Assembly (NCBI GenBank): GCA_030267965.1 | Contig: BRYA01000310.1 | Coordinates: 62,001 to 126,000, forward strand | Length of the DNA stretch: 64,000 bases | Direction of reading: 5' to 3' | Source: Triparma columacea | Lineage: Eukaryota; Sar; Bolidophyceae; Parmales; Triparmaceae | In this document: piece after piece, positions 54,591-64,000 of the stretch | How positions within the stretch are numbered: position 1 is the first letter of the stretch | Layout: each line of letters opens with the position of its first letter | Notes under the pieces: model-generated | Database searches by the model: none | What the model was told of the DNA's origin: nothing | What the model saw: the letters and a program-made list of their open reading frames with translations, nothing else | Position numbers and translations under genes: made by a program

Positions 54591-55376
54591 TCATTCTAGG
54601 TCAGCGTTAGTGGCATCGTCGTCGTCATCTTCCGGGAGATCAACGTCCTCGACCTCCACGGGCGTGGCATCCACCGTAAGTTCTTCCCCGTACAATTCGA
54701 TTTCCTCCTCCCTCCACTTTTCCTTGATACCCTTCATGTAGCCATCAAGCTTCACTGCTCCATATCCTCCTCCAAGCACGAGGCCTCCAACAGCCACAAT
54801 AGGCAAAGCGTCGGTAACGGCCTGAGAGGTCATGAGTGATGACCCACTGACACCACCAGACGGTGAAGCGGGCTGATCCGCCTTCAAGTAGACAGACTCA
54901 AACATGTCAAATTTATCAGGCTTCCACATGTGCTTCTTCAAGTATCTCTTCGCACCAGGCATCTGCATCGCCGGGGCAGAGGCGTCGTAGGATACGGTAG
55001 CATGCGCGCCTCTTGCAAAAGAGGGGGGCGCAAATGTTGATAGACTCCCCAAAAAGATGGAGAGGGCAAGAGCTACCTTAACGAAAGCTTGGCGAAGGGA
55101 GAACATACCTAAGATTGTTGTTCGAAGGCCTATCGACTGCTTCTTTTGAATAAATACACCCTTGTCACCCGCTATGGACCACAATTTGCACGGTATTTGT
55201 TGATTCCTTGTCAATTTCAGCCCTCTGCCCCCCGACGTCGTTGCCGATCCTGTGAAGATATTCCCCATTGATAGCTCCAAACTATCTTGGCGACAATAAA
55301 TATGATTAACTGGTGCCTGAAATGGGTAAACGAGCTGGAAAATGGTCAAAAACAAGAAGAGGGTCTGAAAAAACAT
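54591..55376 (-). CDS. Putative thylakoid-targeted protein of unknown function
   Basis: Single exon, 261 aa. The targeting region looks tripartite: a signal peptide (MFFQTLFLFLTIFQLVYPF followed by QAP, with Phe at the boundary as in red-lineage plastid presequences), a basic transit stretch, then a second hydrophobic segment (FVKVALALSIFLGSLSTFAP) ending ARGAHA, which resembles a thylakoid signal. The presumed mature part has KRYLKKHMWKPDKFDMFESV, one further hydrophobic segment (TDALPIVAVGGLVLGGGYGA), a charged helix and an acidic tail (LPEDDDDDATNADLE). I know no family for it. Confidence 0.65.
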   Translation of the reverse strand: MFFQTLFLFLTIFQLVYPFQAPVNHIYCRQDSLELSMGNIFTGSATTSGGRGLKLTRNQQIPCKLWSIAGDKGVFIQKKQSIGLRTTILGMFSLRQAFVKVALALSIFLGSLSTFAPPSFARGAHATVSYDASAPAMQMPGAKRYLKKHMWKPDKFDMFESVYLKADQPASPSGGVSGSSLMTSQAVTDALPIVAVGGLVLGGGYGAVKLDGYMKGIKEKWREEEIELYGEELTVDATPVEVEDVDLPEDDDDDATNADLE

Positions 55377-55619
55377 TGGGCTTGGGGGCTTTGGGGGCTT
55401 TGGGGGCTCTTTTTCTGCACAAAATGAAATGGTTCAAACACACACTAGACTCATTATATATCCACAATCGCATTCACAGGCCCAGTCGCAAACCTCTTCG
55501 ACCCTCTCTCGATCCTTTCCCACAAACCCCCCTCCTCAACTAACACCTTGCAGTTGTCCCCCACCCCTAATCAGACTGCACTGCTTTCGCAACCTCCAGC
55601 GCTGCCTTCACACAAGCAA

Positions 55620-57303
55620 TCAGATCAAGAGGCTCTTAGCAACCTTCTCATGCATAGCTTTTCTTACATCCTCGATAGCGGTCACGTCGGCATTCTTGTT
55701 AGCGAGGTGAATATCCTCGAAACTTTGGGGGTTCCCCATGATAGATTCTTTCCACGCCTTGCCGCCGTCAACGCCTATAGAACTCTTGACGTTAACGCAG
55801 TTGCCGTCACTCTGAAAAACTCCTACGATGACTTCGCCCTCGTCAACTACGATACCCTCTTCGCTGTCATCAACAACGTTGTAAAGAATGGAGCCCTTGG
55901 CAGCACGAATCTTTGAGGCTGAAACATTTACTAGGATGGCGCCGTCGGCGACAATACTTTTGCTATTGACCCCACTGAGAATGCTTCCAGTGACGCTTCC
56001 CTCTGACAGCTTTGAAGAGAACATGCAGCTCTGCTTGTCGACCACAACATCCCCGCAGCTACTGTCCATAACGCGTAACGTTGCTCCCATGAAAGATCGC
56101 AGAAGAGATGCGTCCTCTGTGTCTTCTAGCATCTTCAAGTTGTTGCGGGAGTACAATTTAAGCTGACCGTAGTCCCACCAACACGCTTTGCTCCCAACGT
56201 CAACCGCACCGAAGAGGCCCATATTAGCGTTTGTACTTGCGCCTGTGAACGAAAGCTTAAAAGCGTCCATCCTTTCGTAGTGAGAGGTTGCTGTCTCGGA
56301 GGCGACCCCCTTGCCGACCATGAGCTTGACGTAATCGACCTTGGAGAGGGTCATTGGCATCCAGAAATGCGGGTCTGTATCGAATTTCCCTACCCTCTGG
56401 TCGAGCTCTCTCTTGTACTCCTGGGTGAGAGCCCCGACCATTTCTGCTGACATCGAGAAGGAACCCAGGGAAGGCCCAACCTTCTCAACGTTACCAAGGG
56501 ACTTCAGCATCTCAACGGCAGTCGAATGGTCCACCTTCTCCACCTGTGCCGCCTCGCCGGAATTTCCGACCGCGATGACTCCGTACTTCTCCAACCCTTT
56601 TTCTTTCCACTCCTCTGCTCCAACCATCAACCCCAATGTGCACATAATATCGACGTGAAACTTCGGAGTGTAGAGAGTGGAAGCGGAGGGAATGAAGACC
56701 TGATCTCCCCAAAACACGCTAAGGCGGCCTTTCCTAGACGGAGCATACACGCTAGTTTGCTTAATAACAGCCTCTACAGGTGTGCGTGATATGTGAGATA
56801 AGTCAACGACGAAGTCACCAAAATCAATCATGAATCTTGGTCATGAATCTTCTCTCACCTAGGACTGTCATCGGAACTTTTTCCCCTCCTACCCCCACGG
56901 TCGCGGGGAGCCTTACCGCGGGCTTGTTGTTGTTCTCGCTTGCAGGCAGCGGGGCCATCCTGGTCCCCTTTCCTGCAGTGTGATACAGTGCAGCGCTAAT
57001 GTTCTTCTCGCCAAGAGAGGCAAACAAGTCAACCCCATACTTCGCCTGCGCTAACATGCACGCCTTCTGGAAAGCATACAAAGTTCCAAGTCCATTTCCG
57101 GCGCCTCCGGCAGACCAGTCCTCAGAAACAGCTAAAACCATTGGAAATGACGATTCGTCAACGGCACTATTAGAGCAGATTCCCAAAGAAAGCCTGCGGT
57201 TCCAGTAATCGGCTTGAAAATCATCGGTTGTGCAGACAATAACTACATCGTATGAGCAGCCGGCGTCACCGTTCATCAGAGATATCGCATTTCTGAGAGA
57301 CAT
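55620..57303 (-). CDS. Sugar-phosphate nucleotidyltransferase-like protein
   Basis: Two exons, 57303-56859 and 56773-55620 (phase 1; junction MTVLEAVIKQ), 532 aa, starting at the ATG at 57303. A nucleotide-binding core has GGAGNGLGTLYAFQKA and the loop AGKGTRMAPLPASENNNKP, a variant of the GxGTRxxPLT...KP pyrophosphorylase motif. RLSVFWGDQVFIPSASTLYT then supplies an Asp-containing motif. The C-terminal third (CGDVVVDKQSCMF, GSVTGSILSGVNSKSIVADG) reads as a left-handed beta-helix, as in GDP-fucose, ADP-glucose or GDP-mannose pyrophosphorylases. Fucose-1-P or another sugar-1-P guanylyl/uridylyltransferase is possible; the substrate is not readable. Head-to-head with a UDP-sugar pyrophosphorylase. 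Confidence 0.72.
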
Positions 57304-57357
57304 TCCCAAAAAATGCAACCCAAATAAATTGTTGAATTAAAATAAGAGAGGAATTTA

Positions 57358-59131
57358 ATGGGGGTAAGTGGGCAAATGGATAAGCGGTTGATGATGCCGT
57401 CGAGTCACGTAATCTAACAAATGCGTCCGTGAATATCTTCTCTCCAGAATATATTTCATAAATCGCCCCCTTCCTCTGTGTCTTCCACACTATCGAGATA
57501 CAAGCAAACTCACCTGGTGTCATCATGGGCATCCTTGACGAGCCTTGAGCGGAAGCAACTCCTGAGTGATATCGAGTCTATTGATTTTGCCCGTGTGTTT
57601 GAGCAAATTATCCCCAAAGCTATTGTTGTGTCTGGTGTGCCTGGTGCCCGGGACGGGATGCCTTGTGCCCCTGACCCTGACCACCCCACGAGAGTCATGA
57701 AGACATCGGCCGAGTACAGCCCCTTCCCTGTTGATTCGCTTTGCAGATCCCCGACGCAGAAGCAGAAGTCGAAGTTCAAGGAGATTGCTGCTGAGGTTTT
57801 ATCGTCAAACAAGGTTGCTTGCCTTCTTTTGGGTGGGGGGCAAGGCACGAGGCTAGGTTATGACAAGTGCAAGGGCAGTTACGTGCTTGATAACAAGAGG
57901 GGCTGGTCGTTGTTCGACTATATCATCAACCGTGGAAAGACGCAGGGTTGTAGCTCATGGTGGATCATGACAAGTCCCATGAATCATGATGAGGTGAGTA
58001 AAAGGCCCAAGTATGGTGGAAGATTGCGGGTTTGTAAATATGCGAGCTCACATCTATCGCTTTCCGCAGACGCTTGCTTACTTCGAGGCAAAGGACTACT
58101 ACGGGCTGGGGGCGGATTCGTTCAATTTCTTCTCCCAGGGTGTCCTCCCTTGTTTGTCAGCTTCCTCATCTTCAAACCCCACTGACTACAAAGTCATCCT
58201 TTCCTCGCCAAGCTCTGTAGCTTTTGCGCCCGATGGGAACGGGGGGATTTACAATTCCCTTTTCTCTTCAGGAATGCTGAAGAAGATGAAGAAGGAGGGG
58301 GTTGTCTCGGTTCACTGTTTCTCGGTCGATAACGTACTTGTTAAGCCTGCCGACCCAACTTTTATTGGTTTCTGTATGAGCATTGGCGCTGATGTAGGGA
58401 ACAAGGTAAGACGAACCCGCGACTTTCTGGGGTTGAAGAATTTGCCTCCTCACACTACAACACAACCCGAGCAGGTTCTTTGGAAGGTGAGCCCTGAAGA
58501 AAAAATCGGCGTCATGGCGAAGGATAGTAACGGTAAGAGCTGTGTGGTTGAGTACAGCGATATGTGTGATGCCGATAAGAACTTGAGGGATAAGTCGGGA
58601 GGTCTCGTTTACGGGGCTGGTAACGTTTGCAATCACTTCTATACGCTAGAGTTCTTGGAGCGACTTTTAGGATCCGAAGGTGGGGTCGATTCTGCTGTCA
58701 CATACCACATTGCTAAGAAGAAGATACCCTACTTTGATGGTAACAAAGTTGTCAAACCTGAGACGCCAAACGGGATCAAGCTCGAGACTTTCATTTTTGA
58801 TGTCTTTCCCCTTTCCAACAAAATGGCCGTACTTGAAGTACAACGGGAAGAGGAGTTTGCCCCGATCAAGAACAAGGACGACCCGAGCGGGAAGGTTGTG
58901 GTTGCTGACAGCCCAACAATGGCGAAAGAAATGATTTGTGCCCTATCAAAGAGGTGGATTCTCTCGCAGGCAAAAAAGAAGAAGAAGAAGGTGAAAGCTG
59001 CGCTTGACAAACTTGAATACTGCGAAGTTGCTCCCACGATTTCATACGAAGGGGAAGGGATCACGAGTGAAATGGTGGAAGAAGTTTTGAAGAGGCAGGG
59101 GGACGGCGAGGTTTCGGTTGTCTTCGAGTAA
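57358..59131 (+). CDS. UAP1: UDP-N-acetylhexosamine pyrophosphorylase (UAP1-like)
   Basis: Proposed exons: 57358-57363 (ATGGGG, donor GTAAGT), 57448-57993 and 58070-59131, phase 0 throughout, 537 aa. Without the 6-nt exon there is no in-frame ATG before the conserved region, since a TGA lies just upstream of the acceptor. Signature: KVACLLLGGGQGTRLGYDKC (nucleotide loop), SSWWIMTSPMNH, FNFFSQGVLPCL, AFAPDGNGGIYNSL, VSVHCFSVDNVLVKPADPTF, VVEYSDMCD, and IKLETFIFDVFPLSNKMAVL. It makes UDP-GlcNAc (or UDP-GalNAc) from UTP and the hexosamine-1-phosphate in the cytosol, feeding N-glycans, GPI anchors and chitin-type walls. Only about 54 bp separate its ATG from that of the divergent nucleotidyltransferase. 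Confidence 0.9.
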
Positions 59132-59161
59132 ATGGAGTTGACTTTTATTATTTCGAATGTA

Positions 59162-60124
59162 CTATTTTATGTTCAAATTTGGATCCGGGTTCACCATTTC
59201 ATAGATGTTTCGCTTTCCCATCCACAGCTCTCCTGTTTGTGATGAACTCCGTAATTTTTTCCATGTATTCGAGTAGGTACCTTTCTCGTGGTCTACTAAA
59301 AGAGGATTTATCACGTGCACTGTCTTCGACGTTGATTTAGCTAAGTGATACCACGACACGTCTGGGCTACATTTTCTTTTCTCTGCAGTACAATCCTTGG
59401 CCTGCCTTTCAAAAAGTGTTGCCAAAGACAACATATTCGACCGTTTCACAGCAAAGCCGTAGGTACCGTAGGATTGTATTAGCCTTACGAAAGGGGAGTT
59501 CCCTGGTTTTTCCGATGAATCGATGACAAAATCGTGTCCCCCCAGGAGCAAAACAAGGTTGTCCTTTGGTGTTGCTGAAAGCAACTTTCGTTGGAATCCT
59601 CTTGAGCAGAAGCTTCTGTCGAAGAGAAGGGAATCGTCTTCATAGAAAAATACTGCGTCCGCCCCTGTTTTGAAGGCTCGCTGCAAGCATGTCATATAAG
59701 ATAACGTCAGGCCGACTCCAGTGATGGGACTTAAATTACCTTGACAAACATCAAACCTAATTTGATTGCCACATTCGTTTTCCCAGTTACTGCGGAAGCG
59801 AGCAAGGCGCCCACTGTTCTGCTGGTCGGCACCAACGACACCATCAAGTGAAACCACCATGTGAAGAAGAACTTTCTCATACTCAATGTTGTCATTTACA
59901 GCTTTTACGATGGTTTCATCAAAAATTTCCTGAGCTTTTTCTATTGTAAGGCCTCTTCTCCCAAACGCCCACGACCAGATATCCGTGTTCTTCAAGTATA
60001 ACAACAGAAACAACAAAAACAATCCGTAGACAATTAACATCAAGTGGAGGAAATACAGATGAGCACCCTTGCGGCGATACCAGTCTCGGTGCAGGTGGTG
60101 GTATCTTAAGAGTTGTTGGCCCAT
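59162..60124 (-). CDS. Type II membrane glycosyltransferase-like protein
   Basis: Single exon, 320 aa. A short basic N-terminus, a signal anchor (about residues 24-44, YFLHLMLIVYGLFLLFLLLY), then a luminal domain. Features fit a GT-A fold: VLLHMVVSLDGVVGADQQ, ACLQRAF-type helix (YMTCLQRAFKTGADAVFFYE), the acidic motif FFYEDDSLLFD (DxD-like), and GTYGFAVKRSNM. The spread of Asp residues and the C-terminal KCSPDVSWYHLAKS recall Golgi GT families, but I cannot give a CAZy number. Tail-to-tail with UAP1, only 30 bp apart, so the 3' ends must overlap. Confidence 0.6.
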   Translation of the reverse strand: MGQQLLRYHHLHRDWYRRKGAHLYFLHLMLIVYGLFLLFLLLYLKNTDIWSWAFGRRGLTIEKAQEIFDETIVKAVNDNIEYEKVLLHMVVSLDGVVGADQQNSGRLARFRSNWENECGNQIRFDVCQGNLSPITGVGLTLSYMTCLQRAFKTGADAVFFYEDDSLLFDRSFCSRGFQRKLLSATPKDNLVLLLGGHDFVIDSSEKPGNSPFVRLIQSYGTYGFAVKRSNMLSLATLFERQAKDCTAEKRKCSPDVSWYHLAKSTSKTVHVINPLLVDHEKGTYSNTWKKLRSSSQTGELWMGKRNIYEMVNPDPNLNIK

Positions 60125-60284
60125 GTGTCGAATCTGATTTTTATGTATGTTTCAAAATAATACACCGCCAACTTTTCCCAGGTAGGTTTTTCGTCCTTTT
60201 CCAAACTTTTCCGACCATATTTCCCATTTCCCACCTAACCGCCTGCAAAAGTGAAACAACAGACGGAAAGATTTTGCTTTATTG

Positions 60285-61824
60285 ATGCGCGAATCGAGTT
60301 ATGCTCCTGCGATTAGTAATTTATCCGGCGGGAAAACGGAACTTTCGCCACGGTTGAAGAAAAAAACGCTGTCCCAGGATCCAGCCGAGCACCACTTCCC
60401 CTTGCCTCTTCCCAAAGCTGGTTTATTGGTTCGCTCCAGCGACCGTTCGAAAGCGATCAGTAAATCTATAACGGGGGGTAGTGGAGCGAGCTATAGTTTG
60501 CCACGTGCGCGGCTCAGTCTGAGCAAGATTACCTCTCAAGATGAAGATGACAGGTTGAGCAACTTGTCTGTGGTATCTCTTTGGCCAGACTTGGAGGCGA
60601 CGGTGTCCTTCCGTGATATGGGTTTCGAACTCGATCCATTCTTTACCAGGGAAACTCCTGATGGTGCCATATTGCGAGGATTTAAGGATGAGGATGTTGA
60701 GAAAGCGAGGCGGTTACGGAATAGGAGGTGCCCAGAGGACGAAACTGAGTACTATTCGAAAATGAGACACTTCACGGAAGTTCAAAAGGGGCGCGCGTTT
60801 GTTTCACCTAACGAATTTTATGAGATTTTGAGGAAGAATGCTCTCAAAGCGGAAGATATGGAGAGAGAATCGAGAATCAAGAGGGCTCAGGAAATGTTTT
60901 TGATGCATGCCATGGGTGAATTGAAAGGGAGTTTCATCGGATGGAAGGTGAGATCGTGAATGAGAGTGCAATTTGAATATTATGCTCGCCTAGACCTGGC
61001 ACTAACACCATTATTGCACTCTATTTCAACTATCCAGATCTTAGCGGCGAAGCAGAGACGGGTGAAGCGGTTCCTCATCAGGCGCATGTTCGATACGAAG
61101 CGCACCATACTTGTGGGGTGGTTTGAGATTGCTCAAAAGTACAAAAGGGCCAAGAATATGTTGACGAAGCACATGGCAAACACCCAACAGAAGTCTTTCC
61201 TGGCATGGAAGGAGTATGTCACAAAGAATCTCAAAGTGAAAAGACTAATGATGGGTCACATGGCCAAACTTGAGCATAGAACCTTTCGAGCTTGGGCCGA
61301 CTACGTAGGCAAAGGCAAACTTGTTCGTGAAAAAATAGGGAAGCACTTGGTCGGTGCGAAACGAGAGAGGTTCCAGAGATGGGCCAAGTTTACTGAAACT
61401 TCTCTAAAGATCAAGGTGCGTAGATTTCGATCTCAATGACTCGTTGAAACCCCTCTTTGAGATTGAATTCCGAGTCTAACTTCAAGACATTTTTTTCTTC
61501 CTCACTTCGCAGAGACTCATTGGTAAGCACTTTGTAGGCATGCTCAGGTCCACCTTTCTTGCATGGTTTGTTTGGACGGAGAAGTCCATAAAGGCCAAGC
61601 GGATGTTTGCCAGTCACTTGATAGGACTACAAAAAATGGTATTCCAAGCATGGAAAGGTGTTACAGATGAATTAAGACGTGAACGGGAGGCGAAGCTTCT
61701 GTGGCTTGGTCATCAGAATCCTGAAGATTTTTTCTCTCTCGGCTTTGTTGAGGACCCCACACACAACGTACAAGAACTTCCCCGCTCTTACTTAGCACCG
61801 ACATCGAAGTGGCGGAGTTTCTAA
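60285..61824 (+). CDS. Sfi1-type centrin-binding repeat protein
   Basis: Three exons, 60285-60947, 61038-61415 and 61513-61824, phase 0, 450 aa, start at the ATG at 60285. The N-terminal half is disordered, then globular (RDMGFELDPFF, VSPNEFYEILRKNALKAEDM). From about residue 205 there are six or so helical repeats with Trp spacing: GSFIGWK, ILVGWFEIAQ, SFLAWKEYVTKNLKVKRL, TFRAWADYV, RFQRWAKFTE, TFLAWFVWTEKSIKAKRMF, VFQAWKGV. This matches Sfi1 repeats, which bind centrin in basal bodies and centrosomes. Introns fall between repeats. Yeast Sfi1 has about 20 repeats, so this is a short member. Confidence 0.8.
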
Positions 61825-61873
61825 AGAACTAACCCATGAAGTTTTTCAAAAATAGCCAAAAATTTGCTTGGGT

Positions 61874-64000
61874 TTAAAAAAGCTCACCAAGTAGTTTTAC
61901 TCCCGAAGTTATCGAGGTTGTGCAGATAACAATGGAGAAGGGGAAAGAATCGCTTTTGCTCAAAAACCGCAAGGCCGCAATTTCCATGAAGGTGATGCCT
62001 CCAAGAAAGTACACGAGAAGAACCTTCTTTTGTGTGTCCTTCGGGTGAGGTAAAGGTTTTTTTCTATTCAAGGCGTCGTGAAAGCTAAGTGGGTGGCTTT
62101 TCTCTTGCTGGGCCTCCGTAACCCTCGCCAAGGTCCTTAGCGTGTCGGCACCTGGGCCTCCCAACAACAGGGCTTGCAGGAGCCTGACGCTGAGTGGAGC
62201 GTAGCCACTGCTTACGTAGCTAATGTCGTCAGGTTCGTACACATTTACATTGTCCTTGATCAGTCTGAGGTTCTTTCTCAGGGTGTTCCACGTATTACCA
62301 CTATCTGTCCATGATATTTCGCGCCTTTTAATCGCTCCAACCGCTTCGAGACGGTTCAATACCACCATGAGGTCAAAACCGTAGCTCTGTATTATATCCC
62401 GCCTGAGGGAGTCGAATTTTGAGCTCTTGAGCCCACCGTTTGTGAGTGACTGTAAGCACGTGAGCTTCAAAACCGAGAGAACTGGTTGGTCTGCAGCTAT
62501 GAGGTCCTCCAAGTACTCGTAACAAGTTTCTCCCTCGAGCATGGCTCTCTCAGTCTGCCATCGCTGCCTAAATGCCAAACCGTCTGTCGTCTTCTTTACG
62601 AGCTCTGCCAGGTTTATGTGCTGATTTAGAGACTTGTAATTTTGTGTCAAGCCTGGAATCTGTTTCACAAATTGGTGTATTTCTGTGATGGATGCGTCCT
62701 TGTTCTGCCGGAAGCTTGCATAGGACTCGCGAATCGACTTGGCCTGGTCCTGCAGGAAGGAACCAAGTTTCTCAATGTTTTGGCTCCTGACGACATCGAA
62801 AAGAGTGTCGCTTGAGTTGAGCGGCACGGCGACCTTTTTCTGGGATTGAGAGGATGTTGGTTCAACCTTGTCGGTACCTTTTTTGTTATCTTTCTCCTGC
62901 AAGCGAACGAAGGAGGAGGTGTGGGAAACATGGGAAAGAGTTGAGTATGTTTGGATGTATTTTTTAAAGTTCGAGCGGGAATTTGTTTGCAACGTCCACC
63001 CAAGCCGGCCAAAATGACGTTCTCCTTCCAGTCCACCCGAAGCCTCACCTCCTCGACCTCGACCAAGGTCGGGTCGACTTTGATGTAGCCATTCTGGATT
63101 CCAATCACCTCGTCAATCAAACCCTCGTATGTTAGGGGTGTCAGAAGTGGCGTTACGAAGTCAACCTCACGGTCGATCACGACCATGGTATCGATGTTCT
63201 GCCCCTCGCTCTCGTCGTAAACAGCGGCGTCCTCTCCGTCATCCCTTGCGTCGGCGATCCTTTCAGAAAAAATCTTTTCGATTACGCTTTGGGCAGCCTT
63301 TCCGATACCCTTGACATTCTGTATGATACCGTATTGCCGCTGCAGCTTCATGATGCTCCTAGCTACTGTAAAGTGACATCCAGATGTAATGCCATCCACG
63401 GAGTTTTCCATCAGCAAGTTTTCAATCTCACTAGACAACAAATCGTCGTCGAGAGGAACCAGATCAAGGTGCAGCTCCCCAATATCGCAAGAACTCAAAA
63501 TCCCTGAGTCGGCCAGTATCTTCTCCCCGACCACAGTAATGTGAGGCACAAAGAAAACCTTGTACCGCTCCGATAAAAACCCAGAGTCGCCCTCGTCATC
63601 GCTTTCAAAGGGATTGGTGCTTGTCTTCTTCTTCCCCCTCTTACCCATACGTTGCGCGTGCATCTCCAAGTCCCTCCGGCGTGACAAGACCCAATTAGCA
63701 GCGTGTCTGATCTCAGCAACGTCAGAACTCTTGACCATGAATACGATGTGGTCAGGAACTTCGCCCCCTCCTTCAGCATGCGCAGGCATAGGAACGCCGC
63801 CCCCATAACCCTGATATTCAAGGTCCACAAAGTGAGTTACATTCAGGCGGGTTCTGAGGCCTCGTGCCCCAGCTTCCACAGTGTAATTCAACGTACGTCC
63901 GAGAGTGCGCGGTGGCAGGACCAGCGCTTTGGAAGACTCAACCCCAAGATTCTGAAACGGGCAGGAGGTGAAATTGGTCAGCTGGGGGAAATAGGGCCAA
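61874..64000 (-). CDS. VPS33: VPS33 (Sec1/Munc18 family), partial at the right edge
   Basis: The gene runs off the window at 64000; about 670 codons are present. Exons: 64000-63000 and about 62889-61874. The donor (GTGGAC) is fair and the acceptor position uncertain (62889 keeps the frame; 62896 is a stronger CAG but needs another donor). Motifs: IFMVKSSD-like HIVFMVKSSDVAEI, VFFVPHITVVGEKIL, LDLVPLDDDLLSSE, IIQNVKGIGKAAQ, MVVIDREVDFVTPLLTPLTY, EGLIDEVIGIQNGYIKV; then ITEIHQFVKQIPGL, HINLAELVKKT, FLGGITFMEIAALRFLS. VPS33 is the SNARE-assembly subunit of HOPS and CORVET tethers on endosomes and vacuoles. An Asp/Glu-rich insert (NPFESDDEGDSGF) interrupts the N-terminal half. Confidence 0.92.

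Noticed and set aside
57266..57532. Minus-strand ORF upstream of the nucleotidyltransferase as a possible extra first exon
   Set aside because: Overlaps the UAP1 coding exon antisense and reads as low-information sequence; the ATG at 57303 gives a sensible start.

Overview
The window is nuclear DNA from a compact eukaryotic genome, most likely a photosynthetic stramenopile-type alga. Almost every gene has an animal, fungal or plant counterpart. Introns are short GT-AG introns (mostly 46-150 nt, up to about 420 nt), intergenic gaps are small, and many neighbours are head-to-head or tail-to-tail. Three proteins (DUF3007-like, EGY-like, and the one at 54591-55376) begin with a signal peptide followed by plastid-type transit features, as in algae with secondary plastids. 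Sfi1-type, TPH-like and HELP-WD proteins suggest a basal body or flagellum. The attribution (for example a bolidophyte/Parmales relative) is inference; no rRNA or organellar marker is present.

Layout. 1-5 kb: COMM-domain protein, AMPK/SNF1 beta subunit, plastid DUF3007-like protein, prohibitin-2. 5-10.5 kb: a 1,600-residue CD36/SCARB-family membrane protein with a large, internally duplicated ectodomain. 10.8-17.6 kb: LAS1, 26S proteasome subunit RPN12, a two-receiver-domain protein with a long QEA/PQ tract, and CAAX protease RCE1. 18-25.4 kb: receptor-like TKL kinase, an unrecognised small gene, an Mpv17-family protein, a ParB/sulfiredoxin-like unknown, and polyubiquitin interrupted by an assembly gap. 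25.5-33.9 kb: EGY-like plastid pseudoprotease, LRR/coiled-coil protein, coiled-coil (TPH-like) protein. 34-41 kb: Atg22-like transporter and a voltage-sensor/nucleotide-cyclase fusion. 41-48 kb: an EF-hand protein with three HELP-WD40 modules (2,252 aa). 48-51 kb: JMJD7-like oxygenase, eIF2B alpha, and a MITE-like element. 51-64 kb: secreted IPT/FN3/L-type-lectin protein, plastid/thylakoid protein, two head-to-head sugar nucleotidyltransferases, a glycosyltransferase-like protein, an Sfi1-repeat protein, and VPS33, which runs off the right end.

Functional links are limited, as expected in a eukaryote. The clearest is the divergent pair of sugar-nucleotide enzymes at 55.6-59.1 kb, whose start codons lie about 54 bp apart. 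Gene models were joined by reading splice sites by eye: phase continuity was checked at each junction, but no transcript data were available. Several genes have exceptionally small first coding exons (3, 6, 7 and 15 nt), which automated gene calling would probably miss.
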